From: Cellvibrio mixtus subsp. mixtus J3-8 | Lineage (GTDB): Bacteria > Pseudomonadota > Gammaproteobacteria > Pseudomonadales > Cellvibrionaceae | Assembly: GCF_000766945.1 (NCBI RefSeq) | Contig: NZ_KN266211.1 | Location: 187,575-251,574 of the forward strand | Reading direction: 5' to 3' | DNA: 64,000 nucleotides | Part shown: piece by piece, positions 1-8,762 of the stretch | How positions within the stretch are numbered: the stretch's first letter is position 1 | Layout of the letters: every line of letters begins with the position of its first letter | The notes under the pieces: generated by a model | The model's database searches: none | Seen by the model: only the letters and a program-made list of their open reading frames with translations | What the model was told of the DNA's origin: nothing | Program-made: the position numbers and the translations under genes

Positions 1-1447
1 TCAGCAAATTGCGTTCACTGATCTTTCCAACCTGGTGGTAAATCTCTTCCAGTGCCTGCCCCGCTTGCTCGGCAACACCGAGTGTCTGGCGAGCATGTTC
101 AACGCTGCCGTGCATGGAGTTTACGGAGGCCTGGGTACCGGCCTGCACCTTCGAAACCATCTGCTCGATTTCCCGAGTGGAAACCTGGGTGCGATGCGCC
201 AGTGCGCGGACTTCATCGGCCACCACCGCAAAACCGCGCCCGGCTTCGCCCGCGCGTGCGGCTTCAATGGCGGCGTTAAGCGCGAGTAAATTGGTCTGTT
301 CCGCGATAGCCCGAATGACATCAAGCACTTTGCCAATATCTTTGGATTCCTCCGCCAGTCCTTCAATTTGCTGCGAGGTTTTAGCGAACTCGTGGGTCAT
401 GTTTTCGATGGACTGGATCGTCTGCCGGACTTTATCGCGCCCCTCGTGGGCCAGGCGCGATGACTTGTTGGAGTCTTCCGCTGTGCGGGTGGCGTTGCGC
501 GCAACTTCATCGACGGCGGCGCTCATTTCGGTAATCGCCGAAGCCGCTTGCTGGATTTCACCATTCTGGTTTTGCAAGTTGCGCGATGCATCTTCCGCTA
601 CCGCATGCAATTCTTCAGTGGCTGCGGCCAGTTGTGTGGCGGAGTCAGAGATCTGGCTGATCGCACCGCGCAGGCTATCCTGCATTGCCGCGAGTGCAGT
701 CAAAAGCCGGGCTGGTTCATCCTTGCCATGGGTGTCAATACGTTGCGTCAAATCACCGGTGGCTACTTTCTCAGTGGCAGATACGGCAGTAGCAATAGGC
801 AGCGTGATGCTGCGGGTGGTAATCAGGGCAAGCAAAATGCTTACGATAAGGCTGACTGCAAGGCCAGCGGTGATGATCATGCGACTGCTTTCGTAGGCTT
901 CATCGGATAGGGCAGTAGCATCCTGCACTCCTTTGGTGCTTGAATCACCAATGTCCAGCAAGTGGCGGGTAACCTCATCGCCCTGGGGGTGAACCTGCTG
1001 GTCAAGTATTTGCCGGGCCTGGTCGTGATTTCCGCTGCGCAAGAGCTCGAAGACCTGCTTCGCCAAACTCATATATTCCTGCTTCGCCGCCTGGAGCCGG
1101 TCATAGGCTGCGCGGTCATCGGACTGGTCGACCAATTCCTCATAGGCAGTTTCTGCGCTGGCGATATCAGCTTCCAGGGTACCGAAGCGCGCTTCCATCG
1201 AATCCAGGTTGGTCGTACTGGGGTCCACAACCGCGCGCAATGTGGCAACGCGATAACGGGTGAGGGCGAGATTAAGCCTGGATAGCGCATCGAGCGTGGG
1301 TACCCAGTTGTTGGCCACTTTTCGTTCCATTTCATGCATTTTGTTGATATTGCGTAACGAGGCTACACCCAACAACAGAATAATTAGTGCCAGGAGGCCA
1401 AAGGCGATAGTTAGGCGATGCCCGATTTTGATGTTCCGTAATAACAT
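1..1447 (-). CDS. methyl-accepting chemotaxis protein (C-terminus cut by window edge)
   Basis: Membrane chemoreceptor that passes ligand binding to CheA/CheW. Translating the minus strand from ATG at 1447 gives TM1 at about residues 11-31, a helical periplasmic domain of 4HB_MCP type (about 32-185), TM2 at about 190-212, HAMP, then a long coiled-coil signalling domain. The highly conserved hairpin tip is present around residue 384 ([19 protein letters not shown], then [12 protein letters not shown]). The start is supported by GGAGG six bases upstream. About 482 codons are visible and the rest lies left of the window. Ligand unknown. It diverges from thiI. The MCP call is near certain from the tip sequence; the 4HB assignment rests on length and helical character only. 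Confidence 0.96.
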   Translation of the reverse strand, partial: MLLRNIKIGHRLTIAFGLLALIILLLGVASLRNINKMHEMERKVANNWVPTLDALSRLNLALTRYRVATLRAVVDPSTTNLDSMEARFGTLEADIASAETAYEELVDQSDDRAAYDRLQAAKQEYMSLAKQVFELLRSGNHDQARQILDQQVHPQGDEVTRHLLDIGDSSTKGVQDATALSDEAYESSRMIITAGLAVSLIVSILLALITTRSITLPIATAVSATEKVATGDLTQRIDTHGKDEPARLLTALAAMQDSLRGAISQISDSATQLAAATEELHAVAEDASRNLQNQNGEIQQAASAITEMSAAVDEVARNATRTAEDSNKSSRLAHEGRDKVRQTIQSIENMTHEFAKTSQQIEGLAEESKDIGKVLDVIRAIAEQTNLLALNAAIEAARAGEAGRGFAVVADEVRALAHRTQVSTREIEQMVSKVQAGTQASVNSMHGSVEHARQTLGVAEQAGQALEEIYHQVGKISERNLL

Positions 1448-1564
1448 GAAGTCCTCCGTGTGTGGGTGTTTTTTGAGCAGTTGCGACAAGGGTTGTACAA
1501 GTATTGGTCAGGATTGGAGGGTCGGCCAGTTGTGAATTGGCGCCACGGCGAGGGCGGGCTGGTT

Positions 1565-1570
1565 TATAAT
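1565..1570 (+). promoter_or_regulatory. candidate -10 box of thiI
   Basis: A perfect TATAAT lies 55 bases upstream of the thiI start. No -35 at optimal spacing is obvious (TTGGCG at 1537-1542 is too far), so this is a tentative promoter. Confidence 0.35.
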
Positions 1571-1625
1571 CGCCGCCTTTTTCAACGGGTGGCTATAGTC
1601 ACCTACATTCCAGGCAGTTCCAGTT

Positions 1626-3101
1626 ATGCATTTCATCGTCAAAGTTTTCCCCGAGATCATCATCAAAAGCCCTCCTGTGCGCAAAAGGTTCATCAAGCAA
1701 TTGCGCGACAACCTGCGGGTGCTGCTCGCGAACCTGGGGGTGGATATTGATGTGCAGCGCGATTGGGAAAAGATCGAAATCCGCTGCCCGGAGGCGGATA
1801 CCCAGGTTACCGCGCAGGTATCTGATGTATTGGCACGCACGCCCGGTATCGCCAACTTTGCGTTGATCCATGATTATCCCCTGGGTGATCTTGATTCCAT
1901 CTTTCAGAACACCTTGCGCCATTGGCGCGATCAGTTAGCCGGTAAAACGTTTTGCGTGCGCGCAAGGCGGGTTGGCAAACACGAGTTCAGTTCGGTGGAA
2001 GTGGAGCAATATGTTGGTGGCGGTTTGCTGCATAACTCTGATGCAAAAGGCGTAAGCCTGCATAAGCCGGATATTATTGTGCCGCTGGAAATTAAAGGTG
2101 AGCGCCTGTGGGTACTCACCAGTAAAACCCAGGGTTTGGGTGGTTTTCCGCTGGGTGCGCAAGATCCGGTATTGTCCTTAATTTCCGGTGGCTTTGATTC
2201 TACGGTTTCAACGTACTTGTGTATTAAGCGCGGCCTGCGTGCGCATTATTGCTTCTTTAACCTTGGCGGTCGCGCCCATGAAATCGGTGTGAAAGAAGTT
2301 GCGTATTATTTGTGGAATAAATACGGTGCGAGCCATCGCGTAAAATTTGTTACCGTTCCCTTCGAAGATGTTGTTAGGGAAATCCTCGAAAAAGTGGATA
2401 ACTCCTACATGGGCGTTGTGCTCAAACGCATGATGCTGCGCGCTGCTGAACAAGTTGCCGACTCATTGGAAATCCCGGCGCTGGTCACCGGCGAAAGTGT
2501 GGCGCAGGTTTCCAGCCAAACGCTTATAAATTTAAATGCAATTGATCGCGCGATAGATATGTTGGTGTTGCGTCCTCTTTCGACTATGGATAAAGGCGAT
2601 ATCATCAATATCTCGCGCAAAATCGGGACCGAAAGTTTTGCGGCAAGCATGCCGGAATACTGCGGGGTGATTTCGGTAAATCCCACCACCAGGGCGCGCA
2701 TGCATAAAGTGGAGCGCGAAGAAAATAATTTTGATTTTGCTGTGCTTGAAAAAGCCATTGCCGAACGTCGTGCACAAAACATCGATGAGATTGTCGATGA
2801 GCTGGATGCGGATTTATCGGTTCCTGTTGTTGGCGATATTCATCCCGGCCAAATTGTTATCGACATCCGCCATCCTGATGAACAGGACTCCAATCCCTTG
2901 CACCTGGCTGGAATTGAAATCAAAACCATTCCTTTCTATTCGCTGAATAATCATTTCGCGAATATGGATATGAGCAAACAATATTATTTGTATTGCCAGA
3001 AAGGCGTGATGAGTCAATTGCATGCGGCGAATTTAAAAGATGCGGGCCATTTGAATGTGGGGGTATATCGCCCTGAACCGAAGAGTGCGTGCGCGATTTG
3101 A
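1626..3101 (+). CDS. thiI: tRNA uridine 4-sulfurtransferase ThiI
   Basis: Makes 4-thiouridine at position 8 of tRNA and delivers sulfur for the thiamine thiazole ring. The 491 aa protein has the expected order: an N-terminal ferredoxin-like/THUMP region (about 1-165), a PP-loop ATP pyrophosphatase with SGGFDST at 187-193, the internal cysteine in PEYCG (Cys346, equivalent to E. coli Cys344), and a C-terminal rhodanese domain with the persulfide cysteine in YCQKG (Cys457, E. coli Cys456). Length is close to the E. coli enzyme (482 aa). The presence of the rhodanese domain means both tRNA thiolation and thiazole sulfur transfer are possible. The next gene begins inside its last codons, suggesting translational coupling. 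Confidence 0.97.
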   Translation: MHFIVKVFPEIIIKSPPVRKRFIKQLRDNLRVLLANLGVDIDVQRDWEKIEIRCPEADTQVTAQVSDVLARTPGIANFALIHDYPLGDLDSIFQNTLRHWRDQLAGKTFCVRARRVGKHEFSSVEVEQYVGGGLLHNSDAKGVSLHKPDIIVPLEIKGERLWVLTSKTQGLGGFPLGAQDPVLSLISGGFDSTVSTYLCIKRGLRAHYCFFNLGGRAHEIGVKEVAYYLWNKYGASHRVKFVTVPFEDVVREILEKVDNSYMGVVLKRMMLRAAEQVADSLEIPALVTGESVAQVSSQTLINLNAIDRAIDMLVLRPLSTMDKGDIINISRKIGTESFAASMPEYCGVISVNPTTRARMHKVEREENNFDFAVLEKAIAERRAQNIDEIVDELDADLSVPVVGDIHPGQIVIDIRHPDEQDSNPLHLAGIEIKTIPFYSLNNHFANMDMSKQYYLYCQKGVMSQLHAANLKDAGHLNVGVYRPEPKSACAI

Positions 3102-4159
3102 GTTTGGTGGTTCCACATTCACAGAAGGAGCGGTTTGCTGAATTTGATTATCTGCGCGGAGTGGCAATTGCCCTGATTGTATTGGGGCATTCGATTTTTC
3201 TTGCGCAGCCGGTTTTCCCGTTACTATTGGAAAACCTGTTGCGCGGCGGCACTGGCTTGTTCGTTTTTATCTCCGGTTTCTTTTTTCATCGTGTTTTCTA
3301 TCCGCGTTTTAATTACAGGAAGTTCATTGCGAAAAAAGCCAAGGCCCTGCTCATTCCGTTTTTAGTTATTTCATTATTTGCCTTATTCGTGCGGATGTTT
3401 GGTTGGTGGCAAGACGGATTGGATTGGCAACAGAATGTCCTCAATGCATGGTATACGCTCCGCAATGGTTATGTACTTTACCCGCATTGGTACATTCCAT
3501 TTATTTTTCTCACCTTTTTGTGTTCGCCGCTGCATCTCGCCTACATCCGTACAAATTTTATAACGCAAACCGGTCTGCTGGTTCTTTTTTCATTTATTGC
3601 TGTATTAATGCATCGCCCGGAATCCAATTCCAATTTTTTGCAATCGCTGGTTTATTTCACACCTTATTATTTGCTGGGTATTTTAATTTCACAGTATGAG
3701 CAATCCCTGCGTCGCTGGCACGTGGCGTTGTTGATTGCAGGGTTGGTGATGGTTGCAGTTACCGCGCTCGCGCAAACTTATCTGTGGGTACACATCGGCA
3801 ACTATCACACTGCCGCGTTTCATTACGCTGGCTGGGACCTGCAATTTATCCAAACGCTGTTCGGCTGCATCGCCATGCTTGCACTTTGTCGCCATATAAG
3901 CTGGCTGTGGTTGCAACAACATTTACAGTGGCTGGCAGAGTTAAGCTTTCCGATATTCTTTATTCATCCGCTGCTGACGATCCTGGTGGAAAATATTGCA
4001 GCACTTGAGGCGATGAAACCCTTATTTCCTGTCGCTAGTGTAGGAAATAGTTTGCTGGTTTTTATCGTAGTATTTGTTGTGCAGTTTTATGGTTCGGCGG
4101 GAGTTGCGGTGTTGGTTCGGAATGTATTTAAATCGAAGGGTAAGTTTATTGTTGGTTGA
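3089..4159 (+). CDS. acyltransferase family 3 (OafA/WecH-like) membrane protein
   Basis: Predicted integral membrane O-acyltransferase that would modify a cell-surface glycan or other envelope substrate. The N-terminus carries the family signature (FDYLRGVAIALIVLGHS, around residues 18-35) with the catalytic-type His in GHS, followed by about ten hydrophobic helices across 356 aa. The longest frame starts at GTG 3089, overlapping thiI by 13 bases; another GTG at 3107 is possible and the signature is intact either way. An operon with thiI is likely from the overlap, but a functional link is not evident. Substrate unknown. Confidence 0.85.
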   Translation: MRDLSLVVPHSQKERFAEFDYLRGVAIALIVLGHSIFLAQPVFPLLLENLLRGGTGLFVFISGFFFHRVFYPRFNYRKFIAKKAKALLIPFLVISLFALFVRMFGWWQDGLDWQQNVLNAWYTLRNGYVLYPHWYIPFIFLTFLCSPLHLAYIRTNFITQTGLLVLFSFIAVLMHRPESNSNFLQSLVYFTPYYLLGILISQYEQSLRRWHVALLIAGLVMVAVTALAQTYLWVHIGNYHTAAFHYAGWDLQFIQTLFGCIAMLALCRHISWLWLQQHLQWLAELSFPIFFIHPLLTILVENIAALEAMKPLFPVASVGNSLLVFIVVFVVQFYGSAGVAVLVRNVFKSKGKFIVG

Positions 4160-4190
4160 ACTCCCGGCGATAACAACTATTTCATCTTTC

Positions 4191-4220
4191 AAAAATGTGC
4201 GCATAGTATGCGCACATTTT
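4191..4220. terminator. bidirectional hairpin terminator
   Basis: Perfect 13-bp arms (AAAATGTGCGCAT at 4192-4204 and ATGCGCACATTTT at 4208-4220) around a 3-base loop, A-rich on one side and T-rich on the other. It sits between the convergent acyltransferase gene and the outer-membrane protein gene. Confidence 0.8.
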
Positions 4221-4240
4221 AAGTGCTTCGGAACAATAAA

Positions 4241-4795
4241 TCAGAATGTATAAACTACACCGGCAGTGATGGTGGTTAGTTGTACTACATCTTGCCATTT
4301 TGCATAACGACTATAGGCTGCACGCAGGCTTAAATGATCGTTAATTATATAATTTCCACCAAAACCGAAAACGGATCTGTTTTCAGACTCAGAGTTGGAT
4401 TCGTTGTATTCAGGATTTTCAAAATCCTGGTATTTTTCATCACCAGTCAGATCTGCAATACCTGCATGGCCAAAAACACTGAATTTGGAATTAATGGGGT
4501 AGGTGGCGATTAACGAAGCCTGAATGGTAGAAAATTCTGCTTTGCTTTTTTGATATTGATCTTCATACGCAATAAAACTGCCGAGATCACGTGAAGCAAC
4601 TTCAAACGAAATAAATTTATTCAGCACGTAACCCGCACCAAAAGAAAAGTTATCGGTTGACGTGTTGAGTTCGAAATCACCGTTATCTAAAGATATTTTC
4701 GTTCTGCCAATATCACCAAAAAGATAAAAACCCTGTGCTGATGCTGGAACTGCCATAGCGGCTAACAAGCCTGCTGCCAAAAAATGCTTTTTCAT
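4241..4795 (-). CDS. small outer-membrane beta-barrel protein
   Basis: A 184 aa exported protein. The start at 4795 is chosen because it places a clean signal peptide at the N-terminus (MKKHFLAAGLLAAMAVPASAQ, cleavage after ASA); the frame upstream of it is not signal-like. The mature part is made of alternating amphipathic strands and ends in an aromatic residue (VVYTF), typical of outer-membrane barrels inserted by BAM. Size and an eight-strand-like pattern resemble the OmpA-N/OmpW/Opa class. No specific function can be read. It is followed by a hairpin terminator and preceded by vapC on the same strand. Confidence 0.75.
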   Translation of the reverse strand: MKKHFLAAGLLAAMAVPASAQGFYLFGDIGRTKISLDNGDFELNTSTDNFSFGAGYVLNKFISFEVASRDLGSFIAYEDQYQKSKAEFSTIQASLIATYPINSKFSVFGHAGIADLTGDEKYQDFENPEYNESNSESENRSVFGFGGNYIINDHLSLRAAYSRYAKWQDVVQLTTITAGVVYTF

Positions 4796-4888
4796 GATTG
4801 CTTCATCCTGATGGGTAATCCTGCCTCTATTTGCAGGTGCGCGCATTTTAGGCATTTGTAATCCAAAGTAAACCTGAGGCTCGTATCA

Positions 4889-5293
4889 TTACCCCCAATT
4901 CTCCACACTCAATCCATCTACACGTAAAAATTCTTTTTCTTTATTAGTGACCAAAATCCAGTTTTGTGAGCGGGCATGGGCGGCGATCCATAAGTCATTG
5001 TTGCCAATTAATTGGCCGGATTTCTGGAGTGATGCGCGAATATCGCCGTAGTGGTTTGCTGTGTTCTCACAGAGGTCGGCAATGGTGATCAGATTGGCAA
5101 GTTCGTCGATGATGGTCATTGCACGTTCCTTGGAATGGCTTTTTTTCGCACCGAAACGTAATTCGCCCAGCGTCACAATGGACATTGCCAATTGGTTGGC
5201 GGGATATTGCTGGAAACGTTCGCGCACGGCGGGTGGATTATATTTGGCGATATAAATGCAGATATTGGTATCGAGTAAAAAGCGGGTGCTCAT
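4889..5293 (-). CDS. vapC: VapC-type PIN-domain ribonuclease toxin
   Basis: Toxin of a type II toxin-antitoxin pair. PIN-domain RNases of this family cleave tRNA or rRNA and arrest growth when the antitoxin is lost. The 134 aa protein has the PIN acidic residues in order: Asp8 (LLDTN), Glu44 (TLGELRFG) and Asp100 (NNDLWIAA), plus the late VTN motif near residue 117. It starts inside the antitoxin stop (ATGA overlap at 5290-5293), the usual coupled arrangement. Full length with no sign of decay. RNA target unknown. Confidence 0.93.
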   Translation of the reverse strand: MSTRFLLDTNICIYIAKYNPPAVRERFQQYPANQLAMSIVTLGELRFGAKKSHSKERAMTIIDELANLITIADLCENTANHYGDIRASLQKSGQLIGNNDLWIAAHARSQNWILVTNKEKEFLRVDGLSVENWG

Positions 5294-5535
5294 AAAAAAT
5301 CCTTTAAAAGCCCCACTCTATCTTGTGGTGGCGAATCTTCCCTGCCTTGTTCCATAAAGTCGGATGGTAGTCTGGCGAGCGCATCAAAAATAGCGGCTCC
5401 GTTTGGAGTAACCGCGCGTAGCACTATCTCATCGCCGCGCCGAAAAATCTCTACTTCATCCACATCGAAACGGAACTCTTTTGGTAGCCGGACAGCTTGG
5501 CTATTACCAGACTGAAAAACACGGGCAAGGGCCAT
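5290..5535 (-). CDS. vapB: VapB-type AbrB-fold antitoxin
   Basis: Antitoxin that neutralises VapC and autorepresses the operon. The 81 aa protein starts MALARVFQSGNSQAVRLPKE, a classic swapped-hairpin AbrB/MazE-like DNA-binding domain (the QSGNSQAVRLPKEF motif), followed by a C-terminal tail expected to wrap the toxin. The frame is open further upstream, but the ATG at 5535 is chosen because the conserved domain begins there and AGAAAGG precedes it. Overlaps vapC by four bases. Confidence 0.92.
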   Translation of the reverse strand: MALARVFQSGNSQAVRLPKEFRFDVDEVEIFRRGDEIVLRAVTPNGAAIFDALARLPSDFMEQGREDSPPQDRVGLLKDFL

Positions 5536-5554
5536 AATTGCAACCTTTCTATTT

Positions 5555-5575
5555 GTATATATGCGCAGTATATAC
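5555..5575. promoter_or_regulatory. palindromic operator candidate upstream of vapBC
   Basis: Inverted repeat GTATATA-N7-TATATAC (5555-5561 and 5569-5575) with TGCGCA at the centre, 20 bases upstream of the vapB start. Position and symmetry fit an autoregulatory VapBC binding site overlapping the promoter. Confidence 0.55.
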
Positions 5576-5653
5576 ATGTAAAAAGTATGCGGCCAGATTA
5601 AATTTTCACCAATTAGATGCACGCTAGACATATCCGCGTCATGGTCAGATAGG

Positions 5654-5659
5654 TATAAT
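5654..5659 (+). promoter_or_regulatory. candidate -10 box of typA
   Basis: A perfect TATAAT lies 63 bases upstream of the chosen typA start. No good -35 at 16-18 bases was found, so the call is tentative. Confidence 0.3.
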
Positions 5660-5721
5660 GCGCGCCTTTTTACGCATCCCCTTTGCCTTTTTATAGGCTT
5701 ATACCCAAGAGAAACCCCACA

Positions 5722-7545
5722 GTGACAGATCAATCAGCAATCGAAAAACTGCGCAATATCGCTATTATCGCCCACGTTGACCACGGTAAAACCTCCATGG
5801 TTGACCAGTTGTTGCGCCAATCCGGTACCCTGGATCGTCGCGATGACACCGGCGACCTGATCATGGACAGCAATGACCAGGAACGCGAGCGCGGTATTAC
5901 CATCCTGGCGAAAAATACCGCCATCAAGTGGAATGACTACCGTATCAATATCGTGGATACCCCCGGCCACGCCGACTTCGGTGGTGAGGTAGAGCGTGTT
6001 CTGTCGATGGTGGATTCCGTGTTGCTGATTGTGGACGCCGTTGGCGGCCCGATGCCACAAACCCGTTTCGTAACGTCCAAAGCCTTCGAGCAAGGCCTGA
6101 ATCCGATTGTTGTTATCAACAAAATCGACCGTCCGGGCGCGCGCCCCGAGTGGGTTATTGATCAGGTGTTTGATCTGTTCGACCGCCTTGGTGCGACTGA
6201 CGAACAGCTCGATTTCCCGGTTGTTTACGCGTCGGCATTGAACGGTGTTGCCGGTCTGGATCCGGACAATATCGCTGAGGATATGACCCCGCTGTTCCAG
6301 ATGATTGTCGACAAGGTGAAGCCGCCACAAGTTGACCTGGATGGCCCGTTCCAGATGCAAATCTCGGCGCTGGATTACAGCAGCTACGTGGGTGTTATCG
6401 GTATCGGCCGTATCACGCGCGGCAGCCTGTCGCCCAACCAGCAAATCGTTGTGGTTGACCACGAAGGCAATACCCGTAAAGCCAAAGTATTGCAGGTAAT
6501 GGGTTATCACGGCTTGCAACGTATCGAGACTGATAGGGCTTATGCGGGCGATATCGTCTGTATCACCGGTGTGGACAAGCTGGGTATCTCTGACACCCTG
6601 TGTAGCCCGGATGCGGTTGAAGCCCTGCCAGCATTGTCTATCGATGAGCCAACCGTCAGCATGACCTTCCAGGTAAACGATTCGCCATTTGCCGGTAAAG
6701 AAGGCAAGTACGTGACCAGCCGTAATATCAAAGATCGCCTGGACCAGGAATTGATTGCCAACGTGGCACTGCGCGTTCAGCAAGGTGATTCTCCGGATAA
6801 ATTTATCGTTTCTGGCCGCGGCGAATTGCACCTGTCGGTATTGATCGAAAATATGCGCCGCGAAGGCTACGAGCTGGGTGTATCGCGCCCCGAAGTAGTG
6901 AAGAAAATTGTGAATGGCGAAGTGCATGAGCCGTTTGAGCAAGTGGTGATCGACGTTGAAGAAGAACACCAGGGCAAAGTGATGGAAGAGCTCGGCCTGC
7001 GCAAAGGCGAGTTGACCAATATGGAGCCGGATGGCAAGGGTCGCATCAAGCTGGAGTTCCTCTGCCCGTCGCGTGGCTTGATCGGTTTCCGTGGCCAATT
7101 CCTGACCATGACGTCCGGTTCCGGCATCATGACCAGTATTTTTGACCACTACGGACCGGTAAAAGAAGGTGAAGTGGCAAGCCGTCAAAACGGTGTGCTG
7201 GTGTCCATGGTGAAGGGCAAAACCCTCGCTTACGGTTTGCACCCGCTGCAAGACCGTGGCCGTTTGTTCCTCGGCGCGGGTATAGAAGTTTACGAAGGAC
7301 AGATCGTGGGTATTCATTCGCGCTCCAATGACCTGGTGGTAAACCCGACCAAAGCCAAGCAATTAACCAACGTTCGTGCTTCCGGTACCGACGATGCGCT
7401 GACCCTGTCACCGCCAATCCGTCACACCCTGGAACAAGCGCTGGAATTTATTGAAGATGACGAATTGGTAGAAGTAACACCACAATCGATTCGCCTGCGC
7501 AAGAAGCTGCTCACTGAAAACGAGCGCAAGCGCGCGAACAAATAA
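5722..7545 (+). CDS. typA: ribosome-associated GTPase TypA/BipA
   Basis: Translational GTPase of the EF-G/LepA class that acts in 50S subunit assembly and in growth under cold or other stress. Domains: G domain with P-loop AHVDHGKT, switch region RGITI, DTPGH and NKID; a beta-barrel domain II; two alpha/beta domains; and the BipA-specific C-terminal region. The start is placed at GTG 5722 because it gives 607 aa, the length of the E. coli protein, and the upstream in-frame codons do not match the family, which begins near (I)[11 protein letters not shown]. Followed by a strong terminator. Confidence 0.96.
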   Translation: MTDQSAIEKLRNIAIIAHVDHGKTSMVDQLLRQSGTLDRRDDTGDLIMDSNDQERERGITILAKNTAIKWNDYRINIVDTPGHADFGGEVERVLSMVDSVLLIVDAVGGPMPQTRFVTSKAFEQGLNPIVVINKIDRPGARPEWVIDQVFDLFDRLGATDEQLDFPVVYASALNGVAGLDPDNIAEDMTPLFQMIVDKVKPPQVDLDGPFQMQISALDYSSYVGVIGIGRITRGSLSPNQQIVVVDHEGNTRKAKVLQVMGYHGLQRIETDRAYAGDIVCITGVDKLGISDTLCSPDAVEALPALSIDEPTVSMTFQVNDSPFAGKEGKYVTSRNIKDRLDQELIANVALRVQQGDSPDKFIVSGRGELHLSVLIENMRREGYELGVSRPEVVKKIVNGEVHEPFEQVVIDVEEEHQGKVMEELGLRKGELTNMEPDGKGRIKLEFLCPSRGLIGFRGQFLTMTSGSGIMTSIFDHYGPVKEGEVASRQNGVLVSMVKGKTLAYGLHPLQDRGRLFLGAGIEVYEGQIVGIHSRSNDLVVNPTKAKQLTNVRASGTDDALTLSPPIRHTLEQALEFIEDDELVEVTPQSIRLRKKLLTENERKRANK

Positions 7546-7566
7546 TTCGTGATCGACGTGTGACAT

Positions 7567-7604
7567 AAAAAATCCCCGAAGTGAAAGCTGCGGGGATTTT
7601 TTTT
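7567..7604 (+). terminator. rho-independent terminator of typA
   Basis: AAAATCCCCG / CGGGGATTTT stem with eight T residues, 22 bases after the typA stop. Confidence 0.85.
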
Positions 7605-7642
7605 AGCAGTTAATTTGTCGTATGGTAATTAGTGAAGACGGA

Positions 7643-7841
7643 ATGATGAGGGAAATAAAAACCCTATCGAGCAAGATCGTTTACGAAAATAAATGGATGC
7701 GCTTAAGCATAAGAAGAAAGGTTGAGCGCCCAACCGTTTACGCTCGCACAGTTTGCAGAAATCATTATCTCCGGTTTCATTAGCGATGCAAAGGGCATCA
7801 ATGGATGCAATTTTGCGTGGTTGAAAGGCTTTATTAAATAG
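7643..7841 (+). pseudogene. relic of a NUDIX hydrolase (frameshifted, middle deleted)
   Basis: This stretch has no intact gene, but two fragments read like the ends of one protein. From ATG 7643 the frame gives KTLSSKIVYENKWMRL, closely resembling the N-terminus of ADP-ribose-pyrophosphatase-type Nudix proteins (IKTLSSKxVYxNxWM). From about 7728, one frame over, FTLAQFAEIIISGFISDAK and then WLKGFIK resemble the C-terminal helix of the same family (xEFExMIxSGEIxDA) and end at TAG 7839-7841. The central region with the Nudix box is absent. This is therefore best read as a dead gene with a large internal deletion and a frame change. The family match comes from memory of Nudix sequences, not from a search. 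Confidence 0.55.
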
Positions 7842-7879
7842 TTATTACCCGCTGTAAAGTTTTATGAGTTATCGACATT

Positions 7880-8686
7880 ATGGATTTTTTGCTCTTGTTT
7901 TATTTTTTATTACTCGGCGCCATCACGGGTATTTTTGCCGGTTTGTTTGGTATTGGGGGCGGTGGCATTATGGTGCCGGTGCTCACGTTTTTATTTGTGC
8001 AACAACAATTCCCCACTGAACATGTGTTACATATGGCATTGGCGACGTCGATGGCAGCGATAGTGCCTACTGCGATTGCCAGTTTGCGCGCACATCACAA
8101 ACACAACGCCGTTATTTGGCCGGCAGTGATAAAAATTGCACCGGGAATTTTATTCGGCACATTTGCCGGAACATTTCTGGCGAGTTATTTGTCGGCAGAG
8201 CCGTTGGCGATTTTTTTCTCCTGCTTTATGGCTTTTGTTGCGCTGCAAATGGTGATTAATCGCAAACCAAAACCAACACAGCAATTGCCGGGCGTTATCG
8301 GCTTAAGTTCGGCCGGTGCGGGGATTGGAATTATTTCTGCGTTGGTAGCGATTGGTGGAGGAACGCTGACAGTTCCTTTTCTGGTGTGGTGCAATATTGG
8401 TTTGCCAGTAGCAATTGGAACCTCTGCCGCCGTGGGTTTGCCTATCGCATTATCCGGTGCCGTTGGTTATATCATTAACGGCTGGAATCAAACCGGTTTG
8501 CCCGCTTACACATTGGGTTTTGTATTTTGGCCGGCAGTTATCGCTATGGCTTCTATGAGTTTTTTTACTGCACCATTAGGAGCAAAACTTGCCCATCGTT
8601 TGCCAATTCCTCTGCTCAAAAAATTATTTGCGCTGCTATTGATTGGACTTTCTATGCAGATGTTAATTACGGTGTTTGGTAATTGA
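7880..8686 (+). CDS. TauE/SafE-family membrane permease
   Basis: A 268 aa protein with about eight hydrophobic helices and the duplicated family motif: GLFGIGGGGIMVPVL near residue 20 and SALVAIGGGTLTVPFL near residue 155. Members move sulfite, sulfoacetate or other small organosulfur or organic anions across the inner membrane. The substrate cannot be told from sequence, and no sulfur-metabolism genes are adjacent. It stands alone. A paralogue is at 59818-60600 on the other strand. Confidence 0.85.
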   Translation: MDFLLLFYFLLLGAITGIFAGLFGIGGGGIMVPVLTFLFVQQQFPTEHVLHMALATSMAAIVPTAIASLRAHHKHNAVIWPAVIKIAPGILFGTFAGTFLASYLSAEPLAIFFSCFMAFVALQMVINRKPKPTQQLPGVIGLSSAGAGIGIISALVAIGGGTLTVPFLVWCNIGLPVAIGTSAAVGLPIALSGAVGYIINGWNQTGLPAYTLGFVFWPAVIAMASMSFFTAPLGAKLAHRLPIPLLKKLFALLLIGLSMQMLITVFGN

Positions 8687-8762
8687 TGCTGGAATCGTAT
8701 CGTTATAAGTGAATTGAATGGTGGCTGCATCGCAGCATTAGCTGCTGGATGCCGCCCGGAAT

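Noticed and set aside
114..896. 260-codon plus-strand frame, Ser/Ala/Arg-rich
   Set aside because: It is the complement of the chemoreceptor signalling domain on the minus strand.
5734..7362. 542-codon open frame antisense to typA
   Set aside because: Shadow of a strongly conserved GTPase gene; low-complexity composition rich in His and Gln, no ribosome site or family resemblance.
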